44,655 nucleotides of DNA from Segetibacter sp. (GCA_028288505.1 JAQBNN010000198.1:1-44655); one strand, 5' to 3'. Positions 34,188-41,634 are shown, counted from the stretch's first letter. Numbers and translations: made by a program. The notes: a model not told the origin generated them from the letters alone.

Positions 34188-34748
34188 CTATCTTTTATAA
34201 AAACCCTGGTTGTTATAAGAATTATTGAACGCAGAATTATTATTCCACTGGTTTAATGAGCCCATTTGGTAAGGGAACTCGCTACGTGAAACACCAATAC
34301 TTGCAGAGATCTGGAAAGTCTTTTCGTCATTAGTGTATCCGAGGCCTAATTCAGCTCTTGGATTAATGCCAAAACTATTTGAACGCATAAAGCCACCCGT
34401 TGCAGCACTTTTATTCAAGTCCGTATTCATAAACCTTTGGTTGAAGCTTATGTAAGAGGGCGCCACAGAAACGGCACCAAAAGCAAAGAAATTATTATCA
34501 ATCCTTCTCGTAAGCTGTACACCAAGTGGGGCAGAAACTACGGTAGCATAACCGCCCTTCCAACCTACAAAACTTGTTGATATGCCTGAGAAGGTATTAA
34601 GCGACCATTTTTTGGCGCTATCGCTTGCAGACCTAACATTTCTATCGTACTTCCTTAATCCATTATTGTAGAAATCCTCTACAGTAAGATCCTGGGCGAT
34701 AAGGGTAGTTGCCGACAGCATTAAAACAAGTGATAAAAATAAACGCAT
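34188..34748 (-). CDS. Exported beta-barrel-like protein, unknown function
   Basis: A 186-residue protein with a signal peptide (1-18, ending LIAQ). A short helical segment (DLTVEDFYNNGLRKYDRNV) is followed by alternating hydrophobic strands such as GVQLTRRIDNNFFAFGAVSV and GINPRAELGLGYTND, the pattern of a small outer membrane barrel. The C-terminal 30 residues are rich in Asn, Gln and Tyr and lack the usual terminal aromatic strand, so it may be a peripheral protein. No family is recognised. It converges on the SUI1 gene with only 6 bases between the two stops. Confidence 0.65.
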   Translation of the reverse strand: MRLFLSLVLMLSATTLIAQDLTVEDFYNNGLRKYDRNVRSASDSAKKWSLNTFSGISTSFVGWKGGYATVVSAPLGVQLTRRIDNNFFAFGAVSVAPSYISFNQRFMNTDLNKSAATGGFMRSNSFGINPRAELGLGYTNDEKTFQISASIGVSRSEFPYQMGSLNQWNNNSAFNNSYNNQGFYKR

Positions 34749-34861
34749 GTTTCAAAATTAGACAATGAATGTACACCATGTTACCTTAATAGGGCAACGG
34801 GATCAAAAGTTAACAAACAGTGTAGTGCTTAAAGGCGTTCAATAGAATTCCTCCCGATGAA

Positions 34862-34906
34862 CGGAGCGTCGCAAGCAAAGCATCATTAAGTGAAAATGCC
34901 GGTAAC
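34862..34906 (-). repeat. Dispersed intergenic repeat, copy 16 (degenerate, tail A)
   Basis: GCGTCGCAAGCAAAGCATCATTAAG followed by the well-kept tail A end GAAAATGCCGGTAAC. The order of core bases is scrambled, so this is a weak match, supported mainly by the tail. Confidence 0.4.
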
Positions 34907-34943
34907 AAAAAAAGAGCCCACTTTTCAGCAGGCTCTTTTTTGT
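34905..34943 (-). terminator. Strong terminator downstream of icd
   Basis: Hairpin AAAAAAAGAGCC, 12-base loop, GGCTCTTTTTT. The A and T runs on both sides let it act on either strand; on the minus strand it ends the icd transcript. Confidence 0.88.
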
Positions 34944-34985
34944 AACTAAACTAAAGCTATAATCAATCCTTCAATCCCTCATTCT

Positions 34986-36440
34986 CTACTGCCCTTGTGC
35001 AAGACTATACATTCTTTTATCACCCACCATATTTAGTAACTCGGTTGAGCAAATTTTGAAGTCGCCGGCCATGCGCTTGTATAATTCAAGGATATCAATT
35101 TGTGTTAGACCTGTTTCAGCAACGCTTTCGAAGCGGCAGCGATACTGGTTAACAAGATTGGTAAATACAGAGCCTTTGGGCCAAACTTGGGTACCACGAT
35201 TACTAATTGTAACAAGTTTAAACAGGTCAGTGGTATGCTTTAATGCTTTATCAGCAAGGGCCATCGGCTGTTCTTCACATTCTAAAAATATATCTACACC
35301 CACAATCTTTTCGTACTCTTCCTCATTGCTTAAAAGCATGGGATTTTTCTCAAGCTTAAACACTGTTTGTGTCACAGGTTTATCTTCTAGCATAGGCCTT
35401 GGATTATGAGCAGGCAACTGGTTGAAATTCTTAATAATTGCCTGTGCAAAATCAGTTGTATTTAAAGCGGGTTTACTTCTATCGCCAAAGTCGCCTGTTC
35501 TTACACCTTGCTCTAAAGTGTACTGCAGTGCATTTTCTATCATAGAAGCACTACGCATGTAACCGAGGTGACGAAGCATTGCAAGACCGCTTAGTAACAA
35601 CGCTGTTGGGTTAGCAATGTTCTTTCCCGTGATATCCGGAGCCGTACCATGCACCGCTTCAAAAATTGAAATATGGTCCCCAATGTTTGCGGAAGGTGCG
35701 AAACCTAAACCCCCAACCAGGCCAGCACATAGGTCACTTACAATATCACCCTGCAAGTTGGTTAAAACAACCACATCAAAAATATCAGGGCGGGTAACAA
35801 GCTTCATGCAAAGGTCATCCACAATCACATCGTCAGCCTGTAGTTCAGGGTAATCTTTCGCCACTTCGTAAAACACCTCGAGGAACAACCCGTCAGTTAT
35901 CTTCATGATGTTGGCCTTGTGTCCGCAGGTTATACGCTTGGTGCCTTTTTTCTTCGCCATTTCAAAGGCGTACTTAATCACCTGCAAGCTTCCGGGGCGA
36001 GTTATAAATCTGCGGGCAAGCGCCACATCTTGTGTAAGCATGTGTTCAATACCGCCGTAAGTATCTTCAATATTTTCGCGAACAATTGTAAGGTCAATAG
36101 GAATACCCGCTTTACTAAAAACAGTATCTACGCCATGCAGTGTTTGAAACACTCTTTTGTTGGCATAAGTGTTCCATGTTTTACGTGCAGTCACGTTCAC
36201 ACTTTTTACACCTTTACCTTTCGGCGTTTCCATGGGTCCTTTAAACAATATTCCCAGGCTTTCAATAGTCTCCTGCGCTTCGGGCGTCATTCCGTTGCTG
36301 TAGCCTTTATCAAACACCCACTTACCCATATCTACATATTCGTATTCGAGCGGAACGTTAGCAGCATTAAAAATTTCAATTACAGCCTTCATTATTTCCG
36401 GCCCAATCCCGTCACCTTTAGCTACAGCAATTTTTGTCAT
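34986..36440 (-). CDS. icd: NADP-dependent isocitrate dehydrogenase (long form)
   Basis: A 484-residue beta-decarboxylating dehydrogenase of the TCA cycle. The start TKIAVAKGDGIGPEIM, the IVRENIEDTYGGIEH segment near 120-135 with the substrate-binding Arg, and NLQGDIVSDLCAGLVGGLGF with the metal-binding Asp residues are diagnostic. The coenzyme loop HGTAPDITGKNIANPTAL follows. Residues from about 345 on form a C-terminal extension as in Thermus and Bacteroidota enzymes, absent from E. coli Icd. A full promoter precedes it and a strong terminator follows, so it is its own unit. Confidence 0.95.
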   Translation of the reverse strand: MTKIAVAKGDGIGPEIMKAVIEIFNAANVPLEYEYVDMGKWVFDKGYSNGMTPEAQETIESLGILFKGPMETPKGKGVKSVNVTARKTWNTYANKRVFQTLHGVDTVFSKAGIPIDLTIVRENIEDTYGGIEHMLTQDVALARRFITRPGSLQVIKYAFEMAKKKGTKRITCGHKANIMKITDGLFLEVFYEVAKDYPELQADDVIVDDLCMKLVTRPDIFDVVVLTNLQGDIVSDLCAGLVGGLGFAPSANIGDHISIFEAVHGTAPDITGKNIANPTALLLSGLAMLRHLGYMRSASMIENALQYTLEQGVRTGDFGDRSKPALNTTDFAQAIIKNFNQLPAHNPRPMLEDKPVTQTVFKLEKNPMLLSNEEEYEKIVGVDIFLECEEQPMALADKALKHTTDLFKLVTISNRGTQVWPKGSVFTNLVNQYRCRFESVAETGLTQIDILELYKRMAGDFKICSTELLNMVGDKRMYSLAQGQ

Positions 36441-36473
36441 AAGAGTTATTGTTTTTCATTTTGAGAAAGCGTG

Positions 36474-36505
36474 CAAATTTACGCAATGCTGCTATAGTTT
36501 CTCAA
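36474..36505 (-). promoter_or_regulatory. Promoter of icd
   Basis: On the minus strand, TTG (36503-36505), 21 bases, then TAAATTTG (36474-36481), both halves of the Bacteroidota promoter at standard spacing, with a leader of about 30 bases. Confidence 0.62.
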
Positions 36506-36704
36506 CACTGCCTTGTTTTTATAACTTCTTTCGTAAATAGATACTGGATAAAAGAGACCAAAACAGTGCATAAGAACAATCTTTAATTTAATAAAAACCA
36601 TACCGATGGCCCCGTTCCCAAGAATAAGTTACAATGGTAGGGTCTTTGCATTATTTCAACTAAAGCAAAAACTATTTTAATTACTTTTACCAAAACCTCC
36701 TGTT

Positions 36705-37091
36705 ATGGTGTCCAAAATTTCAGAAGGGGTTCTGATTAGTGTCGAAACCTTTTACCAGTCCGATTATAGCAATCCTGCCAACAGCGAATACATGTTTGCT
36801 TACCGCATCACTATCGAAAATCACAACGGGTTTTCGGTACAATTGCACCGTCGCCACTGGAATATTTTCGACAGCAACGGCGAGTACCGCGAAGTGGAAG
36901 GTGAAGGGGTTGTAGGTCAGCAACCGGTGTTGCAGCCTGGCGAACAGTTTCAATATGTAAGTGGCTGCAACCTACGCACCGAGATGGGTAAAATGTTTGG
37001 CACTTACGAAATGGAAAATCTCAATAACAAAGAAGTTTTCAGAGTAAACATTCCAGCCTTCGAAATGGTTGTTCCATTTAAAATGAACTAA
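36705..37091 (+). CDS. apaG: ApaG protein (Co2+/Mg2+ efflux-associated)
   Basis: A 128-residue protein of the ApaG/DUF525 family, an immunoglobulin-like fold. The hallmark stretches are YMFAYRITIENHNGFSVQLH at 29-48, RHWNIFDSNGEYREVEGEGV near 50-69, and VGQQPVLQPGEQFQYVSGCN near 70-89. E. coli ApaG has been linked to cobalt resistance and magnesium efflux, but the biochemical role is uncertain. It stands alone; repeat copy 17 follows 40 bases after the stop. Confidence 0.93.
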   Translation: MVSKISEGVLISVETFYQSDYSNPANSEYMFAYRITIENHNGFSVQLHRRHWNIFDSNGEYREVEGEGVVGQQPVLQPGEQFQYVSGCNLRTEMGKMFGTYEMENLNNKEVFRVNIPAFEMVVPFKMN

Positions 37092-37130
37092 TCTTATTGT
37101 CGCAGATTGGTTAGCAAAGTATTTATTTTG

Positions 37131-37191
37131 TTACCGGCCGTATCCCTTTTTCAGCTTTACTTGCGTCGCACTCTTGTACTATTTGTTCTTT
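37131..37191 (+). repeat. Dispersed intergenic repeat, copy 17 (class II, tail A, full head)
   Basis: Tail A start GTTACCGGCCG, then TTGCGTCGCACTCTTGTAC at 37161-37179, then head TATTTGTTCTTT. The CATCG end has diverged. It ends 24 bases before the pseudouridine synthase start. Confidence 0.8.
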
Positions 37192-37215
37192 ATTCAACAG
37201 TTTCTACCCTAACAT

Positions 37216-37920
37216 ATGACCCTGGATATTATTCACGAAAACGAGCATTTTGTTGTTATCAATAAACCCTCTGGCCTTATTTCTATTCCCGACCGTTTTG
37301 GTAAAGACCCTTCATTAAAAAGCTTGTTGCTTGAGAAGTACGGGAATATTTATACCGTTCACCGGCTAGACAGAGACACCAGCGGCATCATCGTTTTTGC
37401 AAAAGAAGAAACTACTCATAAATACCTCTCTCAATTATTTGAAGGCCGTGAAGTAGAAAAATATTACATCGGACTTGTAAAAGGCATTATGATGACTACC
37501 ACAGGCACTGTTGATATTCCAATAACAGAACATCCCGGAAAGGCGTCATTAATGATAACCAACAAAAAAGGTAAGCCGTCGATAACCGACTACGAAGTAT
37601 TAGAAGAGTTTAGCACATTCTCCCTTGTACAGTTTAGAATACATACCGGCCGTACACACCAGATACGTGTACACATGAAACACATTGGCCACCCAATAGT
37701 TTGCGACCAGCTTTATGGTGATGGAGAACCTGTGTTACTATCGTCAATAAAAAAGAAATTTAAACTAAGTAAAAGTGCAGATGAAGAAAGGCCGATGCTA
37801 AACAGGCTTGCACTGCATTCATCAAGGTTAAAGTTTAAAGATGCGCAAGGTGAAGTTAATGAATACGAAGCACCACTCCAAAAGGATATGAAGGCGCTTT
37901 TGCAACAGTTGAGAAAGTAG
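37216..37920 (+). CDS. RluA-family pseudouridine synthase
   Basis: A 234-residue RNA-modifying enzyme of the RluA/RsuA superfamily. The catalytic signature HRLDRDTSGIIVFAK is at 49-63 with Asp52 as nucleophile. The usual start INKPSGLISIP (15-25) and the RIHTGRTHQIRVHMKHIGHP stretch near 151-170 are present. There is no N-terminal S4 domain, so it is a catalytic-core-only member. The target uridine (rRNA or tRNA) cannot be predicted. It stands alone, bracketed exactly by repeat copies 17 and 18. Confidence 0.92.
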   Translation: MTLDIIHENEHFVVINKPSGLISIPDRFGKDPSLKSLLLEKYGNIYTVHRLDRDTSGIIVFAKEETTHKYLSQLFEGREVEKYYIGLVKGIMMTTTGTVDIPITEHPGKASLMITNKKGKPSITDYEVLEEFSTFSLVQFRIHTGRTHQIRVHMKHIGHPIVCDQLYGDGEPVLLSSIKKKFKLSKSADEERPMLNRLALHSSRLKFKDAQGEVNEYEAPLQKDMKALLQQLRK

Positions 37921-37992
37921 GTTTATTCTTAAGGGGGCACTTGATTGTGTGATTGACAGAGGGTGTTTTTGTTTGCCGCCATTTGTACTTCA

Positions 37993-38030
37993 GTACAAGT
38001 GAGTGACACAACGATGATGACCAAAAAACT
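37993..38030 (-). repeat. Dispersed intergenic repeat, copy 18 (class I, short tail B)
   Basis: Perfect class I core at 37993-38016, followed by ATGACCAAAAAACT, a shortened tail B. In the convergent gap between the pseudouridine synthase and dinB. Confidence 0.83.
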
Positions 38031-38092
38031 ATAAGCTGGAGAACATAATAAAGAATATAGCTAAGCAAAATATTCTTTATCCTTTTTTTGAT

Positions 38093-39247
38093 TTATATCG
38101 TTCTCCCCTTTTTCAAAGCTGTTTTGCCAAAGCGGTTTTTCACTTCATCCATTGCTTTGTATAAATCGACCTTTTTTTGCTTGTCGGCAAACAGCGAAGC
38201 CTGCATGGGCTGGTTGGTAAGATGACTTAACCTGATGCCCAATAACCTCACCTTTCTGCCTTTTGTATGCAACTTTTTAAACAGCTCTTTTGCTACAACC
38301 AGCAGTTCATCGTCGCTTGCTGTAAATGGAATTGTAGTTTGTTTGCTAACGGTAGAAAAATCGCTGTAACGAAGTTTTACAGTTAGGCAGCCAGTCAACT
38401 TTTCATCCTGCCGAAGTTCATAACCTACCCTTTCACACATCCTCACAATCTCCTTTTCAAGAAAAGCCATGTCGAGCGTATCGGCCTGGAAAGTACTCTC
38501 GGTTGAGATACTTTTAGCCTCGGAATACGGTGTTACTTCTCCTTCATGAATTCCTTGCGCCTTATACCATAGCTCCCCGCCATATCTGCCGAGCAGGTTT
38601 TCTAGCTGCTTTATTGGGTATTCACTTAAATCTTTAATGGTAAAGATTCCATGGCTTCTAAGTATCTCTGCAGTGTTGTCGCCAACTCCGGGTATTTTGC
38701 TAATCTTTAACGGCGCCAGAAAATCTTTCTCGCTACCCGAATTTACCTGGATGTAACCGTTAGGCTTAGCTACATCTGTTGCTATTTTGGCGACCATTTT
38801 GTTGCTTGCTAAAGCAAATGAAATAGGTAATTGAGTCTCGTCAATTATCTGTTGCCTTAATTCAATAGTCCATTTGTAAGGATCGAAATATTTATCCATC
38901 CCGGTAAGGTCAAGATAGAATTCGTCGATAGAAGCTTTCTCGAACAAGGGTGCTTTGCTGTCAATAATATCGGTGACGATCTTAGAATATTTACTGTACT
39001 CGCCCCTTGTTCCGCCTAATACAATTGCATGCGGGCAAAGCTGCATTGCTTTCCTCATGGGCATAGCACTATGAATACCAAACTTTCTTGCCTCGTAACT
39101 GCAGGCGGCAACAACGCCCCTATCGCTATGCCCACCAACAAGCACAGCTTTGCCTTTAAGTGTGGGGTCTCTCACTACTTCTACTGACACAAAGAAGCTG
39201 TCTAGATCGAAGTGGGCAATATAGCGTTGCGGCTTGTTCATGAACAC
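38093..39247 (-). CDS. dinB: DNA polymerase IV (Y-family)
   Basis: A 384-residue translesion polymerase. The catalytic acidic residues are in HFDLDSFFVSVE near 13-24 and KASIDEFYLDLT near 102-113. A helix-hairpin-helix thumb region (ISKIPGVGDNTAEILRSHGI) and a C-terminal little-finger domain follow, and the end is TALKKGRTI. The length is normal for DinB, and a short beta-clamp motif is plausible in the LFADKQKK region near residue 356. Either of two in-frame ATGs, at 39247 or 39241, could start it. No LexA box is evident upstream. It starts 83 bases after rimM in the same direction. Confidence 0.94.
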   Translation of the reverse strand: MFMNKPQRYIAHFDLDSFFVSVEVVRDPTLKGKAVLVGGHSDRGVVAACSYEARKFGIHSAMPMRKAMQLCPHAIVLGGTRGEYSKYSKIVTDIIDSKAPLFEKASIDEFYLDLTGMDKYFDPYKWTIELRQQIIDETQLPISFALASNKMVAKIATDVAKPNGYIQVNSGSEKDFLAPLKISKIPGVGDNTAEILRSHGIFTIKDLSEYPIKQLENLLGRYGGELWYKAQGIHEGEVTPYSEAKSISTESTFQADTLDMAFLEKEIVRMCERVGYELRQDEKLTGCLTVKLRYSDFSTVSKQTTIPFTASDDELLVVAKELFKKLHTKGRKVRLLGIRLSHLTNQPMQASLFADKQKKVDLYKAMDEVKNRFGKTALKKGRTI

Positions 39248-39330
39248 TAAAAGTACTAATTAAATAGGAGCATGTTTTCACGCAAAGGCGCAAAGAAAAC
39301 CTTCTGCCTTTGGTTTTAAGCAGAGCGCAA

Positions 39331-39846
39331 CTACCTATAAATATCCAGTAACCCCTCCGGCAACTCAACGAAAACCTGCTTCTTTTTGTGGTCAATTTTT
39401 TTCAAGCTTTCCTGGTGGAGTGGTATTAAAGCTTCAACGCCGTTAAGCATTATTTTAGCAAGTACCTGCATAGGCTGTTCTATTATCTCAACTATTTCAC
39501 CTAAGTCATCTTTATCGCTAATCATATTGAAGCCAAGCATGGAAATAGGCGATGATTTACCAGCAAATTTTTGGAAATCTGCCTTTTGAAGCCACACCAT
39601 TTTTGGCGCCATGCGTTGGGCACGTTCCTTCGTATTTATGCCTTCTAACTTAATGTATGTTTCTGTATTGCTTTTAGCCCGGCTGCTTTCAACAAAGTAG
39701 GGAATGAAGGTTCCTTTAGGCTCTTCAAGAAATAAAGCCTCGAGGCCTTTTAAATCTGTTTTTTCACCTAAAGCATGCTCTAACACTACCTCGCCGGTTA
39801 AACCAAACGACGCTACAATTTTTCCTACGCTGAAATAATCATTCAT
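39331..39846 (-). CDS. rimM: Ribosome maturation factor RimM
   Basis: A 171-residue 16S rRNA processing factor that helps assemble the 30S subunit head. The N-terminal RimM domain has VGKIVASFGLTGEVVLEHAL near 6-25, and the C-terminal PRC-barrel domain carries LGFNMISDKDDLGEIVEIIE near 104-123 and ALIPLHQESL. The start MNDYFSVGKI is preceded by AGAAAGGAAT on the minus strand, an acceptable ribosome binding site. In many genomes rimM sits beside rpsP and trmD; here neither is near, and dinB follows after 83 bases. Confidence 0.93.
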   Translation of the reverse strand: MNDYFSVGKIVASFGLTGEVVLEHALGEKTDLKGLEALFLEEPKGTFIPYFVESSRAKSNTETYIKLEGINTKERAQRMAPKMVWLQKADFQKFAGKSSPISMLGFNMISDKDDLGEIVEIIEQPMQVLAKIMLNGVEALIPLHQESLKKIDHKKKQVFVELPEGLLDIYR

Positions 39847-39888
39847 GATTAATATTCCTTTCTAAATGTAAAAATATGGCGAGTTTTT

Positions 39889-39966
39889 TAGGCCACAAAG
39901 GCGCAAAGACTCAAAGTAACGCTAAGAAACTTCGCGAACCTTGCCGTCTTTGTGTCTTAGTGGCTA
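39889..39966. repeat. Imperfect inverted repeat of the CACAAAGGCGCAAAG type
   Basis: Left arm TAGGCCACAAAGGCGCAAAGAC at 39889-39910 pairs imperfectly with the right arm at 39946-39966 (GTCTTTGTG, TCTTAGTGGCTA), with CTTCGCGAACCTT between. A single-arm fragment, TTCACGCAAAGGCGCAAAG, is at 39276-39294 before dinB. It is unrelated to the main repeat family; this kind of CAAAG-rich repeat is met in other bacterial genomes. Confidence 0.65.
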
Positions 39967-39986
39967 TTGCTCATAGAGTATTTATA

Positions 39987-40038
39987 GTACAAGAGTGCGA
40001 CGCAACGATGACGCTATAAAAAACAAATGCTGGCTACC
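39987..40038 (-). repeat. Dispersed intergenic repeat, copy 19 (class II, tail A)
   Basis: Perfect class II core at 39987-40010, followed by ACGCTATAAAAAAC and AAATGCTGGCTACC of tail A, ending directly at the rplI terminator. Confidence 0.88.
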
Positions 40039-40040
40039 AC

Positions 40041-40065
40041 AAAAAAAACCCGCAATAAAGCGGGT
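40041..40065 (-). terminator. Intrinsic terminator of the rpsF-rpsR-rplI operon
   Basis: On the minus strand, ACCCGC, loop TTTATT, GCGGGT, then eight T residues. It lies 27 bases after the rplI stop. Confidence 0.9.
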
Positions 40066-40091
40066 CTTTATAATATGAGCGAGAGTTAAAC

Positions 40092-40538
40092 TTACTCAGA
40101 AACAACGTCAAACTCAAGCTCGGTAGTGTTGCCATTACCAAAATCGATAGTAGCTTTGTGTAGTCCTAATTCTTTTACTTCTTCAGTAATTGAAATTCTC
40201 TTACGGTCGATCTCGAAACCTTTTTGGTCGCGGATAGCACGAGAAAGTTGTAGAGATGTAACACTACCGAAGATCTTACCACTTGTACCGGTTTTAGCAC
40301 CGATAGAAAGAGGAGATTCTTTCAATTTAGCAATTACACTGTTGATCTCACTCAACAACTTCTCTTCTTTCTTCGCCTTTACCTTTAACTTCTCTTCCAT
40401 TTGCTTAAGGTTTGAAGAACTAGCTTCAATGGCCTTTTTTTGAGGGATTAAGAAGTTACGGGCATACCCGGCTTTTACGGTAACCAACTCGTTGGCACCA
40501 CCAAGATTATCTACGTCTGCTGTTAATATTACTTGCAT
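40092..40538 (-). CDS. rplI: 50S ribosomal protein L9
   Basis: A 148-residue protein with the two-domain L9 form: the N-terminal 23S-rRNA-binding lobe (MQVILTADVDNLGGANELVT, then KAGYARNFLIPQKKAIEAS) joined by a long helix (LKQMEEKLKVKAKKEEKLLS) to the C-terminal lobe. The length is standard. It is the last gene of the rpsF-rpsR-rplI operon, 87 bases after rpsR, and a good terminator follows. Confidence 0.97.
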   Translation of the reverse strand: MQVILTADVDNLGGANELVTVKAGYARNFLIPQKKAIEASSSNLKQMEEKLKVKAKKEEKLLSEINSVIAKLKESPLSIGAKTGTSGKIFGSVTSLQLSRAIRDQKGFEIDRKRISITEEVKELGLHKATIDFGNGNTTELEFDVVSE

Positions 40539-40625
40539 TGTTATTTTTTTAGTTCCCCAGTGCCCAATCTAAGATTGTGACTGTCTCCGCCGAAGCAGAT
40601 TAGGGATGGTTACTAAATGTTATTA

Positions 40626-40892
40626 TCACTTCAAAAGATCCGTTACATAAGGTAACAAAGCCATTTGACGTGCTTTTTTAATTGCTTCAGCTACTTTACG
40701 TTGGTACTTTAAAGAGTTACCAGTTAAGCGGCGAGGCAAAACTTTACCTTGTTCGTTTAGGAACTTTTTAAGGAACTCAGCGTCTTTGTAGTCGATGTAC
40801 TTAATACCATACTTCTTAAAGCGGCAAAATTTCTTTGGGCGCTTATCCTGCTTAATCGCAGTAAGGTATTTTATTTCATTAGCTTTTGCCAT
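40626..40892 (-). CDS. rpsR: 30S ribosomal protein S18
   Basis: An 88-residue ribosomal protein that forms a complex with S6 on the platform of the small subunit. Typical stretches are [20 protein letters not shown] near 20-39 and [20 protein letters not shown] near 49-68, with [14 protein letters not shown] at the end. It starts two bases after the rpsF stop, so the pair is translationally coupled, which suits equal production of S6 and S18. Only one Cys is present, so no zinc site is likely. Confidence 0.97.
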   Translation of the reverse strand: MAKANEIKYLTAIKQDKRPKKFCRFKKYGIKYIDYKDAEFLKKFLNEQGKVLPRRLTGNSLKYQRKVAEAIKKARQMALLPYVTDLLK

Positions 40893-40894
40893 GA

Positions 40895-41251
40895 TTAAGC
40901 CTCCTGTACTTTTTCGGTTCCTGTAGGTACGCCACTTCTCTTGCGGTTATTATACTCGACGGCGTATTTATCGAGCTTAGTAATCATGTGACGAAGCACT
41001 TGCTCATCACGATTAAGCTGAATTTTCAGCTTTTCATTGAAGTCGGATGACCCTCTAAATTCAGTAACCCAGTAAATTGCTGTGGTTTTCTTCTGAATTG
41101 GATAGGCCAGTGATTTTAATCCCCATGGATTAGTGCTTACGATTTCGCCACCTGCATCGGTAACCATATCGCTAAATTTCTTTTGAGCAGCTTTAAACTC
41201 CTCTTCAGAAAGCACCGGGGTAAAAATCACCATCAATTCGTAATTGTTCAT
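40895..41251 (-). CDS. rpsF: 30S ribosomal protein S6
   Basis: A 118-residue ribosomal protein with the S6 fold: [20 protein letters not shown] at the start, [20 protein letters not shown] near 43-62, and [20 protein letters not shown] near 72-91. The C-terminal tail ([18 protein letters not shown]) is flexible. It leads the rpsF-rpsR-rplI operon. The leader has an exact -7 promoter element and a short perfect hairpin; S6-S18 is known in other bacteria to repress its own operon by binding the leader. Confidence 0.97.
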   Translation of the reverse strand: MNNYELMVIFTPVLSEEEFKAAQKKFSDMVTDAGGEIVSTNPWGLKSLAYPIQKKTTAIYWVTEFRGSSDFNEKLKIQLNRDEQVLRHMITKLDKYAVEYNNRKRSGVPTGTEKVQEA

Positions 41252-41288
41252 TGTGAATCCCTGATGTTTGTTTAAATAAAATTGTTTA

Positions 41289-41316
41289 CCCGATTTTTAA
41301 TCGGGCAGCAAAAGTA
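41289..41316 (-). promoter_or_regulatory. rpsF promoter element with adjacent leader hairpin
   Basis: TACTTTTG (41309-41316, minus strand) is an exact TAnnTTTG match. Just downstream, 41289-41305 forms a perfect hairpin CCCGATT, AAA, AATCGGG. The transcription start would fall near 41302, so the hairpin may lie at the very 5' end of the mRNA or act as DNA. The link to S6-S18 autoregulation is a guess. Confidence 0.4.
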
Positions 41317-41410
41317 GGGTAATCTGCCGAAGAATAAAAGAGAAAGATTGCTGTTGCAATGTTAAGAACGTGAATTTAATTTAAAATTAAAAAGGATGTT
41401 TTGTTCTTTT

Positions 41411-41464
41411 TTTGGGCCGGACAGTAATGCTACTATTAAACATCGTTGCGTCGCACTCTTGTAC
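41411..41464 (+). repeat. Dispersed intergenic repeat, copy 20 (class II, tail B)
   Basis: Tail B (TTTGGGCCGGAC, TACTATTAAA) then a perfect class II core at 41441-41464. It lies in the 383-base divergent gap between rpsF and the secreted nuclease gene, which is otherwise without recognisable content apart from the rpsF leader. Confidence 0.88.
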
Positions 41465-41634
41465 TATTTTCTCCCGTTTCGGCACTAAAGCTCGGCTAAC
41501 TACAGTTCAACTAATATCTTCCCACGAGGCAGAGCTGGAAACGAAAACAACTTCAATTATTAAATAGTTATCACGTAAGTAACGGCATTAATTACAGTTT
41601 ATTAAAGTTATTTTGCTTACTTGAAAGCCTTTTT

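Noticed and set aside
2650-41464. CRISPR array formed by the recurring core
   Set aside because: Copies are kilobases apart, in both orientations and flanked by diverged tails; there is no regular spacing and no cas gene.
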